Assembly: GCF_001021045.1 (NCBI RefSeq) | Contig: NZ_CP011545.1 | Span: 62,001 to 126,000 of the forward strand | Reading direction: 5' to 3' | Length of the DNA: 64,000 nt | Origin: Corynebacterium testudinoris | Lineage (GTDB): Bacteria > Actinomycetota > Actinomycetes > Mycobacteriales > Mycobacteriaceae | Shown: piece by piece, positions 31,989 to 40,965 of the stretch | Position numbering within the stretch: position 1 is the stretch's first letter | Layout: each line of letters opens with the position of its first letter | Position numbers and translations under genes: made by a program | The notes under the pieces: model-generated | Databases searched by the model: none | Seen by the model: only the letters and a program-made list of their open reading frames with translations | What the model was told of the DNA's origin: nothing

Positions 31989-32282
31989 GTGACCAAGCCC
32001 TATCCCAAAGAGTTCCGCGATGACGTTGTCCGTGTCGCACGGAATCGTGAGCCCGGTGTCGAGCTCTCCCAGATCGCCAAGGACTTCGGGGTCCACTTCA
32101 CTACCCTGTACTCGTGGCTGAAGAAGGCTGACCTCGAGGACGGTGAAGTGTTGGGCTCGACTCAGGTTCAGTCGGCTGAACTGCGCGACGCCAAGAAGAG
32201 GATCCGTCTCTTGGAGCAGGAGAACGAGGTCCTCCGCCGTGCCGCGGCGTATCTCTCGCAGGCCAATCTGCCGGGAAAATGA
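31989..32282 (+). CDS. IS3-family transposase OrfA
   Basis: 97 residues with an N-terminal helix-turn-helix (PYPKEFRDDVVRVARNREPG, LSQIAKDFGVHFTTLYSWLK) and a leucine-zipper-like end (LRDAKKRIRLLEQENEVLRRAA) that dimerises. GTG 31989 is preferred to the ATG 9 nt upstream because GGAAGGA is 8 nt before it and touches that ATG. It overlaps OrfB by 4 bp (ATGA), so OrfB may be made by coupling or by frameshifting as in other IS3 elements. Confidence 0.9.
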   Translation: MTKPYPKEFRDDVVRVARNREPGVELSQIAKDFGVHFTTLYSWLKKADLEDGEVLGSTQVQSAELRDAKKRIRLLEQENEVLRRAAAYLSQANLPGK

Positions 32283-33181
32283 TGTACCCGCTCGTTCGTG
32301 AGTTGGCCGTGGACGGTGTCCCCGTCACGGTGACGTGTCGGGTGCTCAATCTTGCTCGCCAGCCCTACTACCGGTGGCTGGCGGACCCGATCACCGATGC
32401 AGAGCTGAATGAGGCTTACCGTGCCAATGCCTTGTTCGACGCCCACCGGGATGATCCCGAGTTCGGCTACCGCTATTTGGTGGATGAGGCCCGCGATCTC
32501 GGTCAACCGATGGCAGCGCGCACTGCGTGGCGGATCTGCTCAGACAACCGCTGGTGGTCGGTGTTCGGGAAGAAACGCGGCAAGAACGGTAAGAAGCCCG
32601 GTCCACCGGTCCACGATGACCTCTGCGCCGTCACCGATGAGGAGGGCAGAACCCGGCACGAGTTCAAGGCCGATGGCGCGAACGAATTGTGGATCGGCGA
32701 TATCACCGAGCACTGGACCAATGAGGGCAAGCTCTACCTCTGTGCGTTCAAGGATGTCTACTCCAACCGGATCGTGGGGTACTCGATCGATTCGCGGATG
32801 AAGTCCCGCCTAGCCGTGGCTGCCCTCAACAACGCGGTCGCCCGCCGCGGCGACGTGGCCGGCTGCGTGGTCCACACCGACCGCGGGTCTCAGTTCCGTA
32901 GCCGGAAATTCGTGCGCGCTCTGGGCATTCACGACATGACCGGATCCATGGGCCGCGTCGGTGCGTGCGGGGACAACGCAGCCATGGAGAGCTTCTTCGC
33001 ACTCCTGCAGAAGAACGTCCTCGACCGCCGCGCATGGGCCAGCCGAGAAGAGCTCCGGATCGCCATCGTTACCTGGATCGAGAGGACCTACCACCGACGC
33101 CGCAGACAGGACCGCCTAGGCCGCTTGACCCCGATCGAGTTCGAGACAATCATGACCACACCAGCCGATCAGGCTGCGTGA
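32279..33181 (+). CDS. IS3-family transposase OrfB (DDE integrase)
   Basis: 300 residues. The HTH_21-like region GYRYLVDEARDLGQPMAART is followed by the retroviral-integrase core: first Asp in ELWIGDITEHWT, second Asp in VVHTDRGSQFRS and Glu in DNAAMESFFALLQK (DDE). The C-terminus WIERTYHRRRRQDRLGRLTP is typical. All catalytic residues are intact and no stop or frameshift interrupts the gene, so it should be functional. Confidence 0.93.
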   Translation: MMYPLVRELAVDGVPVTVTCRVLNLARQPYYRWLADPITDAELNEAYRANALFDAHRDDPEFGYRYLVDEARDLGQPMAARTAWRICSDNRWWSVFGKKRGKNGKKPGPPVHDDLCAVTDEEGRTRHEFKADGANELWIGDITEHWTNEGKLYLCAFKDVYSNRIVGYSIDSRMKSRLAVAALNNAVARRGDVAGCVVHTDRGSQFRSRKFVRALGIHDMTGSMGRVGACGDNAAMESFFALLQKNVLDRRAWASREELRIAIVTWIERTYHRRRRQDRLGRLTPIEFETIMTTPADQAA

Positions 33182-33305
33182 CTAACCACTGTCACCTGAT
33201 CGTGCAGCAGACCCGGGACAGACGATGCAATCGGCTGATTAATTGCCTCGTTGAGTAGTTCCACAAGTTGCGGGTTGAAAGAGCTAGGCCATAGGGATAT
33301 TTGCT

Positions 33306-34121
33306 CTACAAGCTCTGACCCCCGTCCCGATCAGGGTTCGCTTGTTGGTAGTCCCGGAGGCCGTCCCATAGACCGTCGGTGGCGATCATTTGCACAGCAC
33401 CTTCGATAACGCAACCCACCTTGAGTTCCGATGAATGCTCGGCAGATAGGCACACCTGCAGCGGGGTGGAACGGCCCTTGATCTCACCGGTGGCGACGTG
33501 AAAATTCAGGCCGGTGAGGTGATTAGTTCTGGTTTCTACGGCGTCAACCTGAAGTGTGAGTAACGTGCCGTTGCCCAGTTCTGAAGGAGTCGCACCGCCG
33601 AGGTAGTCCTCGACAAATGGATTGTACAATTCCCCTGGCTCTGGAGGCCCGGCGAATGGGTCCCATATGGTGGCTTGGGCCCATGCTGAGACATCTGGAT
33701 AGATCTCGGTATCCATTGCCAATGTTGCTACGCGGAGCTCTGGGTAGAAGTCTGAGCAGACGTCGACAAGTCCTGAGGCCTCGATAAAGGGCAGGGTGAA
33801 GGGCTCGTCGACAAGTGCGGTAAAGGCGCACCATGGCTCGCCTTGAGTGTTGAAGAGGTATACCAGGGCGGTGAGATCATCGATCATCCCTGCGGTCGCT
33901 GGCCAGAAGGCTGTCTCCACCGTGAATGAGGGGAACATCGTGACCTCTGTCCCCTGCACAGCCATAATTAGTCGGGCGCCGCTGGGATCGTTGTAAATTA
34001 GCAACTCGTCGAAGGCATCCGAACCGTTGAACTTGGTGAGGCCTCGGTACGATGCCGCATCAGCGAGCTCCGCGTACGTCGGGGCATCGAAGCCGACGGC
34101 GGCTAAATCGGAAGACAGCAT
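33306..34121 (-). CDS. Unknown protein at the end of the hsdR transcript
   Basis: 271 residues, starting MLSSDLAAVGFDAPTYAELA; acidic, no signal peptide, no membrane span, and no recognised domain or motif. Possible RBS AAGGGG 11 nt before the ATG. It begins 19 nt after the hsdR stop on the same strand, so it is almost certainly co-transcribed with the restriction subunit, which suggests a role tied to defence or its control. Lower GC than core genes here. The IS element is inserted downstream of it. Confidence 0.6.
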   Translation of the reverse strand: MLSSDLAAVGFDAPTYAELADAASYRGLTKFNGSDAFDELLIYNDPSGARLIMAVQGTEVTMFPSFTVETAFWPATAGMIDDLTALVYLFNTQGEPWCAFTALVDEPFTLPFIEASGLVDVCSDFYPELRVATLAMDTEIYPDVSAWAQATIWDPFAGPPEPGELYNPFVEDYLGGATPSELGNGTLLTLQVDAVETRTNHLTGLNFHVATGEIKGRSTPLQVCLSAEHSSELKVGCVIEGAVQMIATDGLWDGLRDYQQANPDRDGGQSL

Positions 34122-34140
34122 GATCGGCGTCGCCCCTTGA

Positions 34141-37100
34141 TCATCCGACTGCAGTGGAATCGTTGATTCGTTGGAGACGGGAACTAAGGTCGACGACTAT
34201 CGCCTGATTGCCGGCGAACAGGTCCACCAGGTTGCCGTAGGTGTCGAAAGGTGCTTCGAAGAGCTGTTTTACCTCTAGATAGCCGTTTCGTGCCAGGGCG
34301 TCCACGATGGTGCGCACGAATCCGATCTGATTCGCCGTCAATGTTGACCCCTGGAGGAGATCCGCGAACTCCTCCCGCATTGCTGTTTCATCCAGGCCGA
34401 CGAGGCGGCGGATGAAGTCGGGGATGGAATCGGCGCCGAGTTTTTCTCGAAGGGTGTCCACTCCCTCAAGACCAACATCGGCGATCATCAACTCCAACGC
34501 CTCCACATCACTGGGGGTCAGTGGTCGAGCGGTCCGCAGTTTCTGCATTGCCACAGAGGAATGGTGTTGTTCGAGTTCGGCACGTAGTTTCTCTTCCACG
34601 AGGGAGACGTTGATGAACACGCTTGCTTCGCCGGTCGGCAGATCGAACTCGGCAACGTCACCGAATTCATCCTCGAAGTCTGTAATGACGGTGGTGCGTT
34701 TGTGTTGGGGAAGGAAATCCATGAGGTCACGCAGCCCGCGTCGTACCGTTTCCAGATCCTCGACTGTGACGTCTGTCCACCATTCCGGGTCGGCAACCTG
34801 GGAGAGTAGATCCCGCTGGGCCACCACTGGCGCGATGTTATCGACCATGAGCAAGTCCGCTGCGATCTTCTCGACGCGCCCGCGGTTCTTCTCCCAGGAT
34901 GCATCTGGCGACATCAATGCCAGCTGTAGCTGCAGGAGGAGAAGGTCGAAACGCTTGGCTGATTCTTTGTCCTCCATCGTGGACATGGGCAGCCCGGCGA
35001 TGTACTCGGCGAGTTCCTCCACGTTTCGCTCGGTGAGTGCGGACCACGCCTCGCGGCGTTGATAGCGCTCCAGCACCGGGCGATCCTGAGGGCGGACCAG
35101 GATGTGGCCGGGCGGGATCGCCTGCACCAAGGAGTGCAGGTGGGAGGAGAGCTCGGTGCGGAAGGCGGTGGCGTCGATAAGCGAGACCAGGCGAGCGCGG
35201 CTGAGGAAGAGGCGTTCGGAGAGGGTGACCTGGCGGGCGCCGGGAGTGTCGGCGACCTCGCCGTTGAGGAAGGTCTCCGCGTTGCCGCAGAAGTCGAAGA
35301 CGTGGAAGACGCTCTTGTCCACTCCGGGGGCGAAGAGGTCTGGGCGTAGTCGGGTGCCGCGGCCCATCATCTGCCAGAATTTCGTCGCTGAGTACACAGG
35401 ACGGAAGAAGACGAGGTTGACCACCTCGGGGACGTCGATACCCGTGTCAAGCATGTCGACGCTGATGGCCACGTTCATGCCGCTGGTGGGATTCTTGAAT
35501 TCCTTGATCGCGGCAGAGGCGTACCGGGTGGAATGCGTGATCACCTGCGACGCCTTCGGGGCGTAGGCAGGAAAGAGACGGTCGAACTCCTGCTTGATCA
35601 GCTCCGCGTGCTGTTGAGTGCGGCCGAAGATGATCGTCTTGCCCAGATGGTCGCCGCCCACCTTGATGCCCTCCTGAACCAGCGTGGACAGGACTTTCCG
35701 GATCGTGTCGAGGTTGTACAGCCGCGCGTTAATCTCTGCCGGACTGGCCCCATCGGGCGGCGGCAGGGGATCTCCGGTGTCATCGCTACCCCAGTCGAGG
35801 GCATCCCAGCGCTGTTTCTCTTCCTCGGAAAGATCTTCGTAGCGGACGCCGCTGCGCAAGAACAACGAATCCTGGGTGAGCACGCGGTAGGGCACGAGGT
35901 GATTGTCCGCGATAGCTTGCTCCAGGGTGTAAGCCCCGGTGGGAACCTTGTCCTCGATGTCGAACAAGAGGTAGGTGTCGCGGTGGACATCGTCCTTGGG
36001 GGTGGCGGTGAGGCCAAGAACGTAGGAGTCGAAGTAGTCGAGGATGCGGCGGAAACGATGGTAGATGGAGCGGTGGGCCTCGTCGACGATGATGAGGTCG
36101 AAGTCGAAGGGCCGGAAACGGGCGGGCGTGGTGCCGTCGTCGCTGATCAGGCCCATCATCGTCTGATAGGTGGACACGTAGACCTGTCCGACGCCTCGCG
36201 GATCGGCCAGCAGGTTGACCGGCACGGAGTCCGGATAGTGGGCGAGGAAGTTCTCGTAAGCCTGCTCCACTAGTGCCGTGCGGTCAGCGAGGAAGAGGAC
36301 CTTGCCCGCCCAGCCGGCCTCGCGGAGAAGCTTGGTGGTGGCGATGGCGACGCGGGTCTTGCCAGTGCCGGTGGCCATGACGAGGAGAGCTCGGCGGCGT
36401 CGCTCCTGCTGGAGGGATTCGGTGACGCGCCGAATCATCTCCAGCTGGTAGGCACGGCCAGCGATATCCGGGTCGACGGTCATAGCGGCGAGGTCCCGGC
36501 GGTGGCGACGCCGGTGGATGAGGGTGCGTAGTTGCTCGGTGGTGGGATATCCCTCGACCGCGCGTGTTCCATATCCGGAACCGCTCCCAGGCAGGTGGGC
36601 GGCATCATCGGTGAGCTGGATGGCGTGCCCGTTGGTGTTAAAGATCAGGGGCCGCTGCCCGTACTGTCGTTCCAAGCAGTCGGCGTAGAGCCGCGCCTGC
36701 GTGTGGCCGACCGCCATGCTGGCGCTGGACTTCTTGGCCTCCACCAGCGCTAATGGCTGGCCGTTGTCATCCCACAGCACGTAATCGACAAAGCCTTGAC
36801 CGGTGCGGTTTTCTCCAGACAGCGGCATACCGCTGACAGGATGCTCCACACTGAGGTTGTCTCCGAGCGTGAATCCGGCGTCGGCGAGCATGGGGTCAAT
36901 GAGATCGCGCCGGGTCTCGGCCTCACTGATTTGCGCAGGAATGCTTGGCGACGCCCCCGCACCCGCAGCCAACGCCTGCTGTTCGCGCAGCTGTGCACGC
37001 AAGCGTGCAATCTCCCTGTCGCGCTCGGCAGCGATCTCCTCGAGGCGAGAGTGATCGGCGGCGGCCTGCGCGCGGGCCTGCGCGAAACGGGCCTGCTCCG

Positions 37101-37683
37101 CAGCGTGCTGCTCCGCCAGTTTCTGGCGCTGGGCCTCCGCCTGATCAAGAAGGAGCGCGGACTTCGCTAACTCCTGCTCCTTCGCCTGCAGCTCCGCGGC
37201 CATCTTGCTCAGCTGCACGCGAGAGATCTGAGGCTGCGGGGCCGACTGCGTAAGCAACCTCTCGTCGAAGGGAGTGGTGGGGCGGAACTCCGGGTGGGCG
37301 GAGTGGCGAGCAGTGGCATAGTTGAGGACGTCGAACAAGTGCTTGAGCAGGCGAACTGCCTCCTGCGGCTGGATAACCTGGTCCCCGTGAACCGCGTTGT
37401 TACCCACCTTGCGGATGACGTGCATTTTGTCGCGTTGCGGGCCGGGAACAACCTCGGTGAACCCCGGGTCCTGCAACTGGTCGAACAGGCTCAGAGCCTC
37501 CCAGGCGCCCAGCTCGCGGAACTCCCAGATGTGGTGCACCAGCCGCTCCAACACATGCCGGGAGAGGAAGCAGCTGACTTTGGGGTCCGAGAGCGCCGTG
37601 CGTTCCGCCTGAATACAATCCCGCAACAATGCCGGCCAGACGCGGCCGAGGAAAGCGAAGTTGCTGGAGGCGGGGGCGGTCAT
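34141..37683 (-). CDS. hsdR: Type I restriction endonuclease subunit HsdR
   Basis: 1180 residues. N-terminal DUF4145-like region (ALLRDCIQAERTALSDPKVS), a coiled, Glu/Ala/Arg-rich stretch (about residues 160-235), the HSDR_N nuclease domain with the D-(E/Q)xK centre expected at GFVDYVLWDDNGQPLALVEAKK, then the SF2 motor: Walker A VMATGTGKTRVAIA, DEAH box VDEAHRSIYHRF, LGLTATP, and motif VI MMGRGTRLRPD. The EcoEI-type C-terminus is present to the end (RLQRINDSTAVG). ATG 37683 is 6 nt after TATGAT (leaderless), so it has its own promoter although it lies behind the small cassette. Confidence 0.95.
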   Translation of the reverse strand: MTAPASSNFAFLGRVWPALLRDCIQAERTALSDPKVSCFLSRHVLERLVHHIWEFRELGAWEALSLFDQLQDPGFTEVVPGPQRDKMHVIRKVGNNAVHGDQVIQPQEAVRLLKHLFDVLNYATARHSAHPEFRPTTPFDERLLTQSAPQPQISRVQLSKMAAELQAKEQELAKSALLLDQAEAQRQKLAEQHAAEQARFAQARAQAAADHSRLEEIAAERDREIARLRAQLREQQALAAGAGASPSIPAQISEAETRRDLIDPMLADAGFTLGDNLSVEHPVSGMPLSGENRTGQGFVDYVLWDDNGQPLALVEAKKSSASMAVGHTQARLYADCLERQYGQRPLIFNTNGHAIQLTDDAAHLPGSGSGYGTRAVEGYPTTEQLRTLIHRRRHRRDLAAMTVDPDIAGRAYQLEMIRRVTESLQQERRRRALLVMATGTGKTRVAIATTKLLREAGWAGKVLFLADRTALVEQAYENFLAHYPDSVPVNLLADPRGVGQVYVSTYQTMMGLISDDGTTPARFRPFDFDLIIVDEAHRSIYHRFRRILDYFDSYVLGLTATPKDDVHRDTYLLFDIEDKVPTGAYTLEQAIADNHLVPYRVLTQDSLFLRSGVRYEDLSEEEKQRWDALDWGSDDTGDPLPPPDGASPAEINARLYNLDTIRKVLSTLVQEGIKVGGDHLGKTIIFGRTQQHAELIKQEFDRLFPAYAPKASQVITHSTRYASAAIKEFKNPTSGMNVAISVDMLDTGIDVPEVVNLVFFRPVYSATKFWQMMGRGTRLRPDLFAPGVDKSVFHVFDFCGNAETFLNGEVADTPGARQVTLSERLFLSRARLVSLIDATAFRTELSSHLHSLVQAIPPGHILVRPQDRPVLERYQRREAWSALTERNVEELAEYIAGLPMSTMEDKESAKRFDLLLLQLQLALMSPDASWEKNRGRVEKIAADLLMVDNIAPVVAQRDLLSQVADPEWWTDVTVEDLETVRRGLRDLMDFLPQHKRTTVITDFEDEFGDVAEFDLPTGEASVFINVSLVEEKLRAELEQHHSSVAMQKLRTARPLTPSDVEALELMIADVGLEGVDTLREKLGADSIPDFIRRLVGLDETAMREEFADLLQGSTLTANQIGFVRTIVDALARNGYLEVKQLFEAPFDTYGNLVDLFAGNQAIVVDLSSRLQRINDSTAVG

Positions 37684-37777
37684 GGGTGAATCATATCTGG
37701 CAGGGCTGACGTGGGTGTGGTGATGTGAACGTGAGTCCGAGGCTGCTTAGCTGAAGCTCGGGTAAAGGGGGCGAGTC

Positions 37778-38104
37778 TCAGGCAGCTGAAAACTCGGTGT
37801 TCTGTCGGACTCGGACCTGTGACCGTGAGGTCAGCGAGCCGCTCGCCATTGAGTAAGCAGGGACCATCTTCAATGCTTGTTCCAAAGGAGCAATGTCCTC
37901 ACTCCTTACGTGAACATGTGTCTGGATCTCGCTGAGCAACGCGCCACGCGGGTTGAGTAGTTCGACGCCAACCAAGCAGTCAAACTCATCCAGATCTACA
38001 AGGCATGCCGAGTTAACCTGCACCGTGCGCGCGACTTCCGCGTCAGATAGTGCGATGTACACGGCGTTTACCGACTGATCGATGGTGATGGACATTTGCG
38101 TCAT
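37778..38104 (-). CDS. DUF2283 protein (putative antitoxin of a DUF4258-DUF2283 pair)
   Basis: 108 residues; MTQMSITIDQSVNAVYIALS and DLDEFDCLVGVELLNPRG are the DUF2283 hallmarks; the family is usually ~70 residues, so about 40 extra C-terminal residues are unusual. RBS AGGAGG is 5 nt before the ATG. It starts 10 nt downstream of the DUF4258 gene, the usual order for this toxin-antitoxin-like pair. Antitoxin or regulator role is inferred from that pairing. Confidence 0.75.
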   Translation of the reverse strand: MTQMSITIDQSVNAVYIALSDAEVARTVQVNSACLVDLDEFDCLVGVELLNPRGALLSEIQTHVHVRSEDIAPLEQALKMVPAYSMASGSLTSRSQVRVRQNTEFSAA

Positions 38105-38114
38105 GGAAGCCTCC

Positions 38115-38327
38115 TTATCGCACGAACACGGTCACGATGACTGTTGGGTCGCTGTCATTTACAACGACGACGCATATTACTCTACCTATTTTTCTCTCAT
38201 ACACGGTCCGACCAGGATCTCCAGGACGGGTGAGCTCAGGTGAGGACAAGACCTCCCTGACCTCATCTTCCGTGATTTTTCGCCTTCTCATCCTTTGCCG
38301 GGCGTGCGGCGAGAATTTGAGAATCAA
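38115..38327 (-). CDS. DUF4258 protein (putative RelE-like toxin)
   Basis: 70 residues from TTG 38327, which overlaps the stop of the preceding gene in TTGA. I prefer this to the ATG at 38396 because it gives the normal DUF4258 length and start (MILKFSPHARQRMRRRKITE). Family features: HARQRMRRRKITEDEVREVL, YERKIGRVICVVV and TVIVTVFVR. DUF4258 proteins often partner DUF2283 proteins as a type II-like toxin-antitoxin pair. Here the pair is embedded between the hsdMS-mrr and hsdR units, where it may stabilise the locus. Confidence 0.75.
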   Translation of the reverse strand: MILKFSPHARQRMRRRKITEDEVREVLSSPELTRPGDPGRTVYERKIGRVICVVVVNDSDPTVIVTVFVR

Positions 38328-38725
38328 TGGTCTTGCGGTGTGAGGGCCTCGAAAGCCAAGCGGCGGACGTACTCCCCGTCCACTGATATGCGGCACTCGT
38401 AGATTCCGGGCGCTGACAGGATGAGAGGACCGGAGAACACGAAGACGGTCCCGATCTTCCCATCGTATTTCACTGCATCTTCCGTGTCTTCGAGCGTAGC
38501 TGCGAATTCAATCGCTGGTGATTCTCCGGGGCCTCGAACTTCGATCGAGACCGTTGGAGCCGCCTCGTCCTCTGGTCGACGGATGCGGCCTGCGACATAA
38601 AGTTCCATCATCGCTGGAAAACCTGAGGACCTAGTTTGGGTGAAACTCGCCCCGACCGACGTGATCGTCCCGTCCTGCGTCCGGGCGAACTCTGCGAGGT
38701 ACGCGTAGTCAAGGTCTGCAGCCAT
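38324..38725 (-). CDS. DUF6941-like protein
   Basis: 133 residues, beginning MAADLDYAYLAEFARTQDGT, with a regular pattern of beta strands (VSIEVRGPGESPAIEF, GTVFVFSGPLILSAPGIYEC) suggesting an immunoglobulin-like or jelly-roll sandwich. It resembles the DUF6941 family (pattern YAYLAEYA..QDGKL..VGGSFT), whose function is unknown to me. Its stop overlaps the TTG start of the DUF4258 gene, so the three small genes form one cassette. Confidence 0.65.
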   Translation of the reverse strand: MAADLDYAYLAEFARTQDGTITSVGASFTQTRSSGFPAMMELYVAGRIRRPEDEAAPTVSIEVRGPGESPAIEFAATLEDTEDAVKYDGKIGTVFVFSGPLILSAPGIYECRISVDGEYVRRLAFEALTPQDH

Positions 38726-38872
38726 GATGCACAGTTAAGCATAGGGGGAGGACATTTGGCGGCCCCGCGACCGAATGGAGCCGAAGCTGACAGTGCGCAA
38801 CTCTGCCAAAGTCCTCGATGTGCGCTTCCGGTCAACCCGGGACGATCCTTCTCCGGGTTGTGGCCTTCAGCC

Positions 38873-39793
38873 CTACACCTCGAAGAAGTCCTCATCCACC
38901 TCGACAACCGCCACAGTGCGCTTGACCTGTACGCCCACGCCGAAGCGGATCATCAGCTGTGCGAGACGGGCCCCATCGATGAGCACCACGCGCACGTTGA
39001 GATTCTCGGCATACCCCACGGCACCACTGCTGAACTGTCCGGTGGTGATGAACACCCCTTGGTGTGCCTGTTCCCCGTGCAGTGCACCGACGAACGCTTG
39101 GATGTCGGGCCGGCCCACGACTCGGTCGAGGGCGTATCGTTTCGCCTGCACGTAGATGCGGCTGAGTCCGAGCGCGTCCTGGTCAATGACTCCGTCGATC
39201 CCGCCGTCGTTGCTCAGCTGGGTGCGCGTCGCCCGGCCCTTGGTGCCGCCGTAGCCCATGCCGACGAGTAGGTCGAGGACGGCTTGCTCAAAGAAGGCGG
39301 GATCATTTGCATACAGCCGGTCCAGCAGGTCTGCCGCCACATTGGCGTGCAGCCTCTCGACGCCCGCCTCAATCTGTTCGGTCGGCGTCAGTTCCTCTTG
39401 CTTATCGACGTCTCCGCCATCACCCGCCACCGTCGACAACTTGTGGTTCGTCGCTGGCGGCACGATGCCGTGCGCCTCCGCGAACTGGGAAAGCTGCTTG
39501 CTGTTCAGGCCCTCCGGGTGGGTTGCGAGAAGCTCCCGGCCGATGTCGTTGATCGCATAGTGGGCACGCTTGGGGCGATCCAAGCAGTCAGCGCGGTGTA
39601 GATACGTAATCGCCCAGCTAATCCGACTTACGTAAAGCGCCTGACCCGAGTTGATGTACTCCAGGCGGTCCTCCTTAGTGACGCCCGTCTGCTCTGCGAC
39701 CTGTTCAATGAGATCACGACGGACCGCGACCTTCCCACCCTTCAGCACCTCCAGAACCGGGGCGAGGTAGCTATCCCAAGTGCGAATAGTCAT
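38873..39793 (-). CDS. mrr: Mrr-type restriction endonuclease
   Basis: 306 residues. N-terminal Mrr_N winged-helix domain (LVLEVLKGGKVAVRRDLIEQ-like, actual PVLEVLKGGKVAVRRDLIEQ) and C-terminal Mrr catalytic domain with the D-(Q)xK centre DGGIDGVIDQDALG ... IYVQAKRYAL. Mrr enzymes cut DNA carrying foreign methylation. Its ATG overlaps the hsdS stop, so it is made with the type I methyltransferase; having a modification-dependent nuclease in the same operon as a methyltransferase implies its target differs from the HsdM product. A CGTCGATAAGC motif (39400-39410) lies within it. Confidence 0.88.
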   Translation of the reverse strand: MTIRTWDSYLAPVLEVLKGGKVAVRRDLIEQVAEQTGVTKEDRLEYINSGQALYVSRISWAITYLHRADCLDRPKRAHYAINDIGRELLATHPEGLNSKQLSQFAEAHGIVPPATNHKLSTVAGDGGDVDKQEELTPTEQIEAGVERLHANVAADLLDRLYANDPAFFEQAVLDLLVGMGYGGTKGRATRTQLSNDGGIDGVIDQDALGLSRIYVQAKRYALDRVVGRPDIQAFVGALHGEQAHQGVFITTGQFSSGAVGYAENLNVRVVLIDGARLAQLMIRFGVGVQVKRTVAVVEVDEDFFEV

Positions 39794-40965
39794 CTGAGTT
39801 TTCCTTGGAAGGCGCGGGTCCGAAGGGATTGTTGCAGTGACGCTACCGCCTTCAAGCGATTGTTTAGGTGCTGGCTCAGTTTGTCGCAGCTCGCAAGTAG
39901 CGATCCAAGTTTGTCCAGTTGTTTGGCCGAGAGCACCGGAATGGGAGCCGCGGAGAGCTGGCTCCGATTGATCGATGCGATACCAGTTGTCTGCTTTGCG
40001 GATCGCAAAAAATATGACTTCAAATGCCGGGAAGCAAGGACGGACATCAAAGTGTCGGAGGTATAAAGTGTCTCATCGTTCAAGCGAACTCGAAAGATAT
40101 GATTTTGGTGGAGGCAGCCGGGAATCTCTCCCCGCCATACGGTGCCACGTCCGAGTTTGTCGGGATCTCCACCCTCAGTGAGTAGCAGATCGCCATCTGC
40201 CAGGGCGAACCTATCCTGCTCATCAAGGCTTGTCTCCAGCATTTTGACCTCAGTGAGGTCCAGGTATCCGTCTTTGACGTTCGAGACAGCCAAATAGGGG
40301 CGCGCAGTATAGACTTCCTCGTCTCGAACCCGACGACCCTTGGTAATCCCAGACTTAATTTCGGCGAGGCTGTCCAAACGGACAGTTGTTCCTCCAGCTT
40401 TTTTAAGTGTGTCCTCAACGGCATTACTTCGGGCGATCGAAATCCTTGCTTGCGCCTGGCTGGTCTGACCTACAAGGCCAGCCGCCCGATCCAGAATCCC
40501 GGCGATCCGCCGCTGCTCGTCAAGCGGGGGGAGTGGGATGGGGAGTTCGAGAAGCTGCTTCGGGGAAATGCGTGGAAGATTGATTCCGGTTGTGTGCTCT
40601 GACGTGAAGCTAAGTACGAATGGTGTTAGAAGGAAGTGATACAGGAACGTCTGATCGATGTAACCTCCTGGCTCAATCGTTAGGATGTCTGTGGTGCATA
40701 TTCCAGGACGAGATGAAATAGCAATTTTCTGAAGATTCGGGCGAAGTCGACCAAAGAGGATGTGTTGATCGGAAAAGACTCGCTTCGTCGATTGAATGTC
40801 AGAGCCTGCGGCCGTTTGAAATCTCTGGATTCCCCCGCCTTTGTTGAGGTCTTCTAAACCCAAATACGAGGCATCGGCCGAGATATCGGTTGGGTTAATC
40901 AAGGTCGATGGAATCTCCACGACATCCCCCAACCTCACCATCGGCCACCCGTGGTCCGCGGTCAC
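39790..40965 (-). CDS. hsdS: Type I restriction-modification specificity subunit HsdS
   Basis: 391 residues with two target-recognition domains. The first ends at PISPKQLLELPIPLPPLDEQ-like conserved helix (seen as LELPIPLPPLDEQRRIAGIL), the second at LSAAPIPVLSAKQLDKLGSL. GTG start overlapping hsdM stop. The recognition domains are more AT-rich than hsdM and hsdR, as expected for domains swapped by recombination. It decides the bipartite DNA site of the system, which cannot be read from sequence. Confidence 0.92.
   Translation of the reverse strand: MTADHGWPMVRLGDVVEIPSTLINPTDISADASYLGLEDLNKGGGIQRFQTAAGSDIQSTKRVFSDQHILFGRLRPNLQKIAISSRPGICTTDILTIEPGGYIDQTFLYHFLLTPFVLSFTSEHTTGINLPRISPKQLLELPIPLPPLDEQRRIAGILDRAAGLVGQTSQAQARISIARSNAVEDTLKKAGGTTVRLDSLAEIKSGITKGRRVRDEEVYTARPYLAVSNVKDGYLDLTEVKMLETSLDEQDRFALADGDLLLTEGGDPDKLGRGTVWRGEIPGCLHQNHIFRVRLNDETLYTSDTLMSVLASRHLKSYFLRSAKQTTGIASINRSQLSAAPIPVLSAKQLDKLGSLLASCDKLSQHLNNRLKAVASLQQSLRTRAFQGKLR

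Larger units (their letters stand above)
31920..33214 (+). mobile_element. Intact IS3-family insertion sequence (1295 bp)
   Basis: Terminal inverted repeats of 25 bp are perfect: left end 31920-31944 (begins GGGTCTGCTGCACG) and right end 33190-33214 (ends CGTGCAGCAGACCC). A 3-bp GGG flanks both ends, consistent with the short target duplication made by IS3 elements, although the left side lies in a G-run so this is not decisive. Two overlapping ORFs fill it. Perfect ends and unbroken genes suggest a recent insertion that may still be active. Confidence 0.93.
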
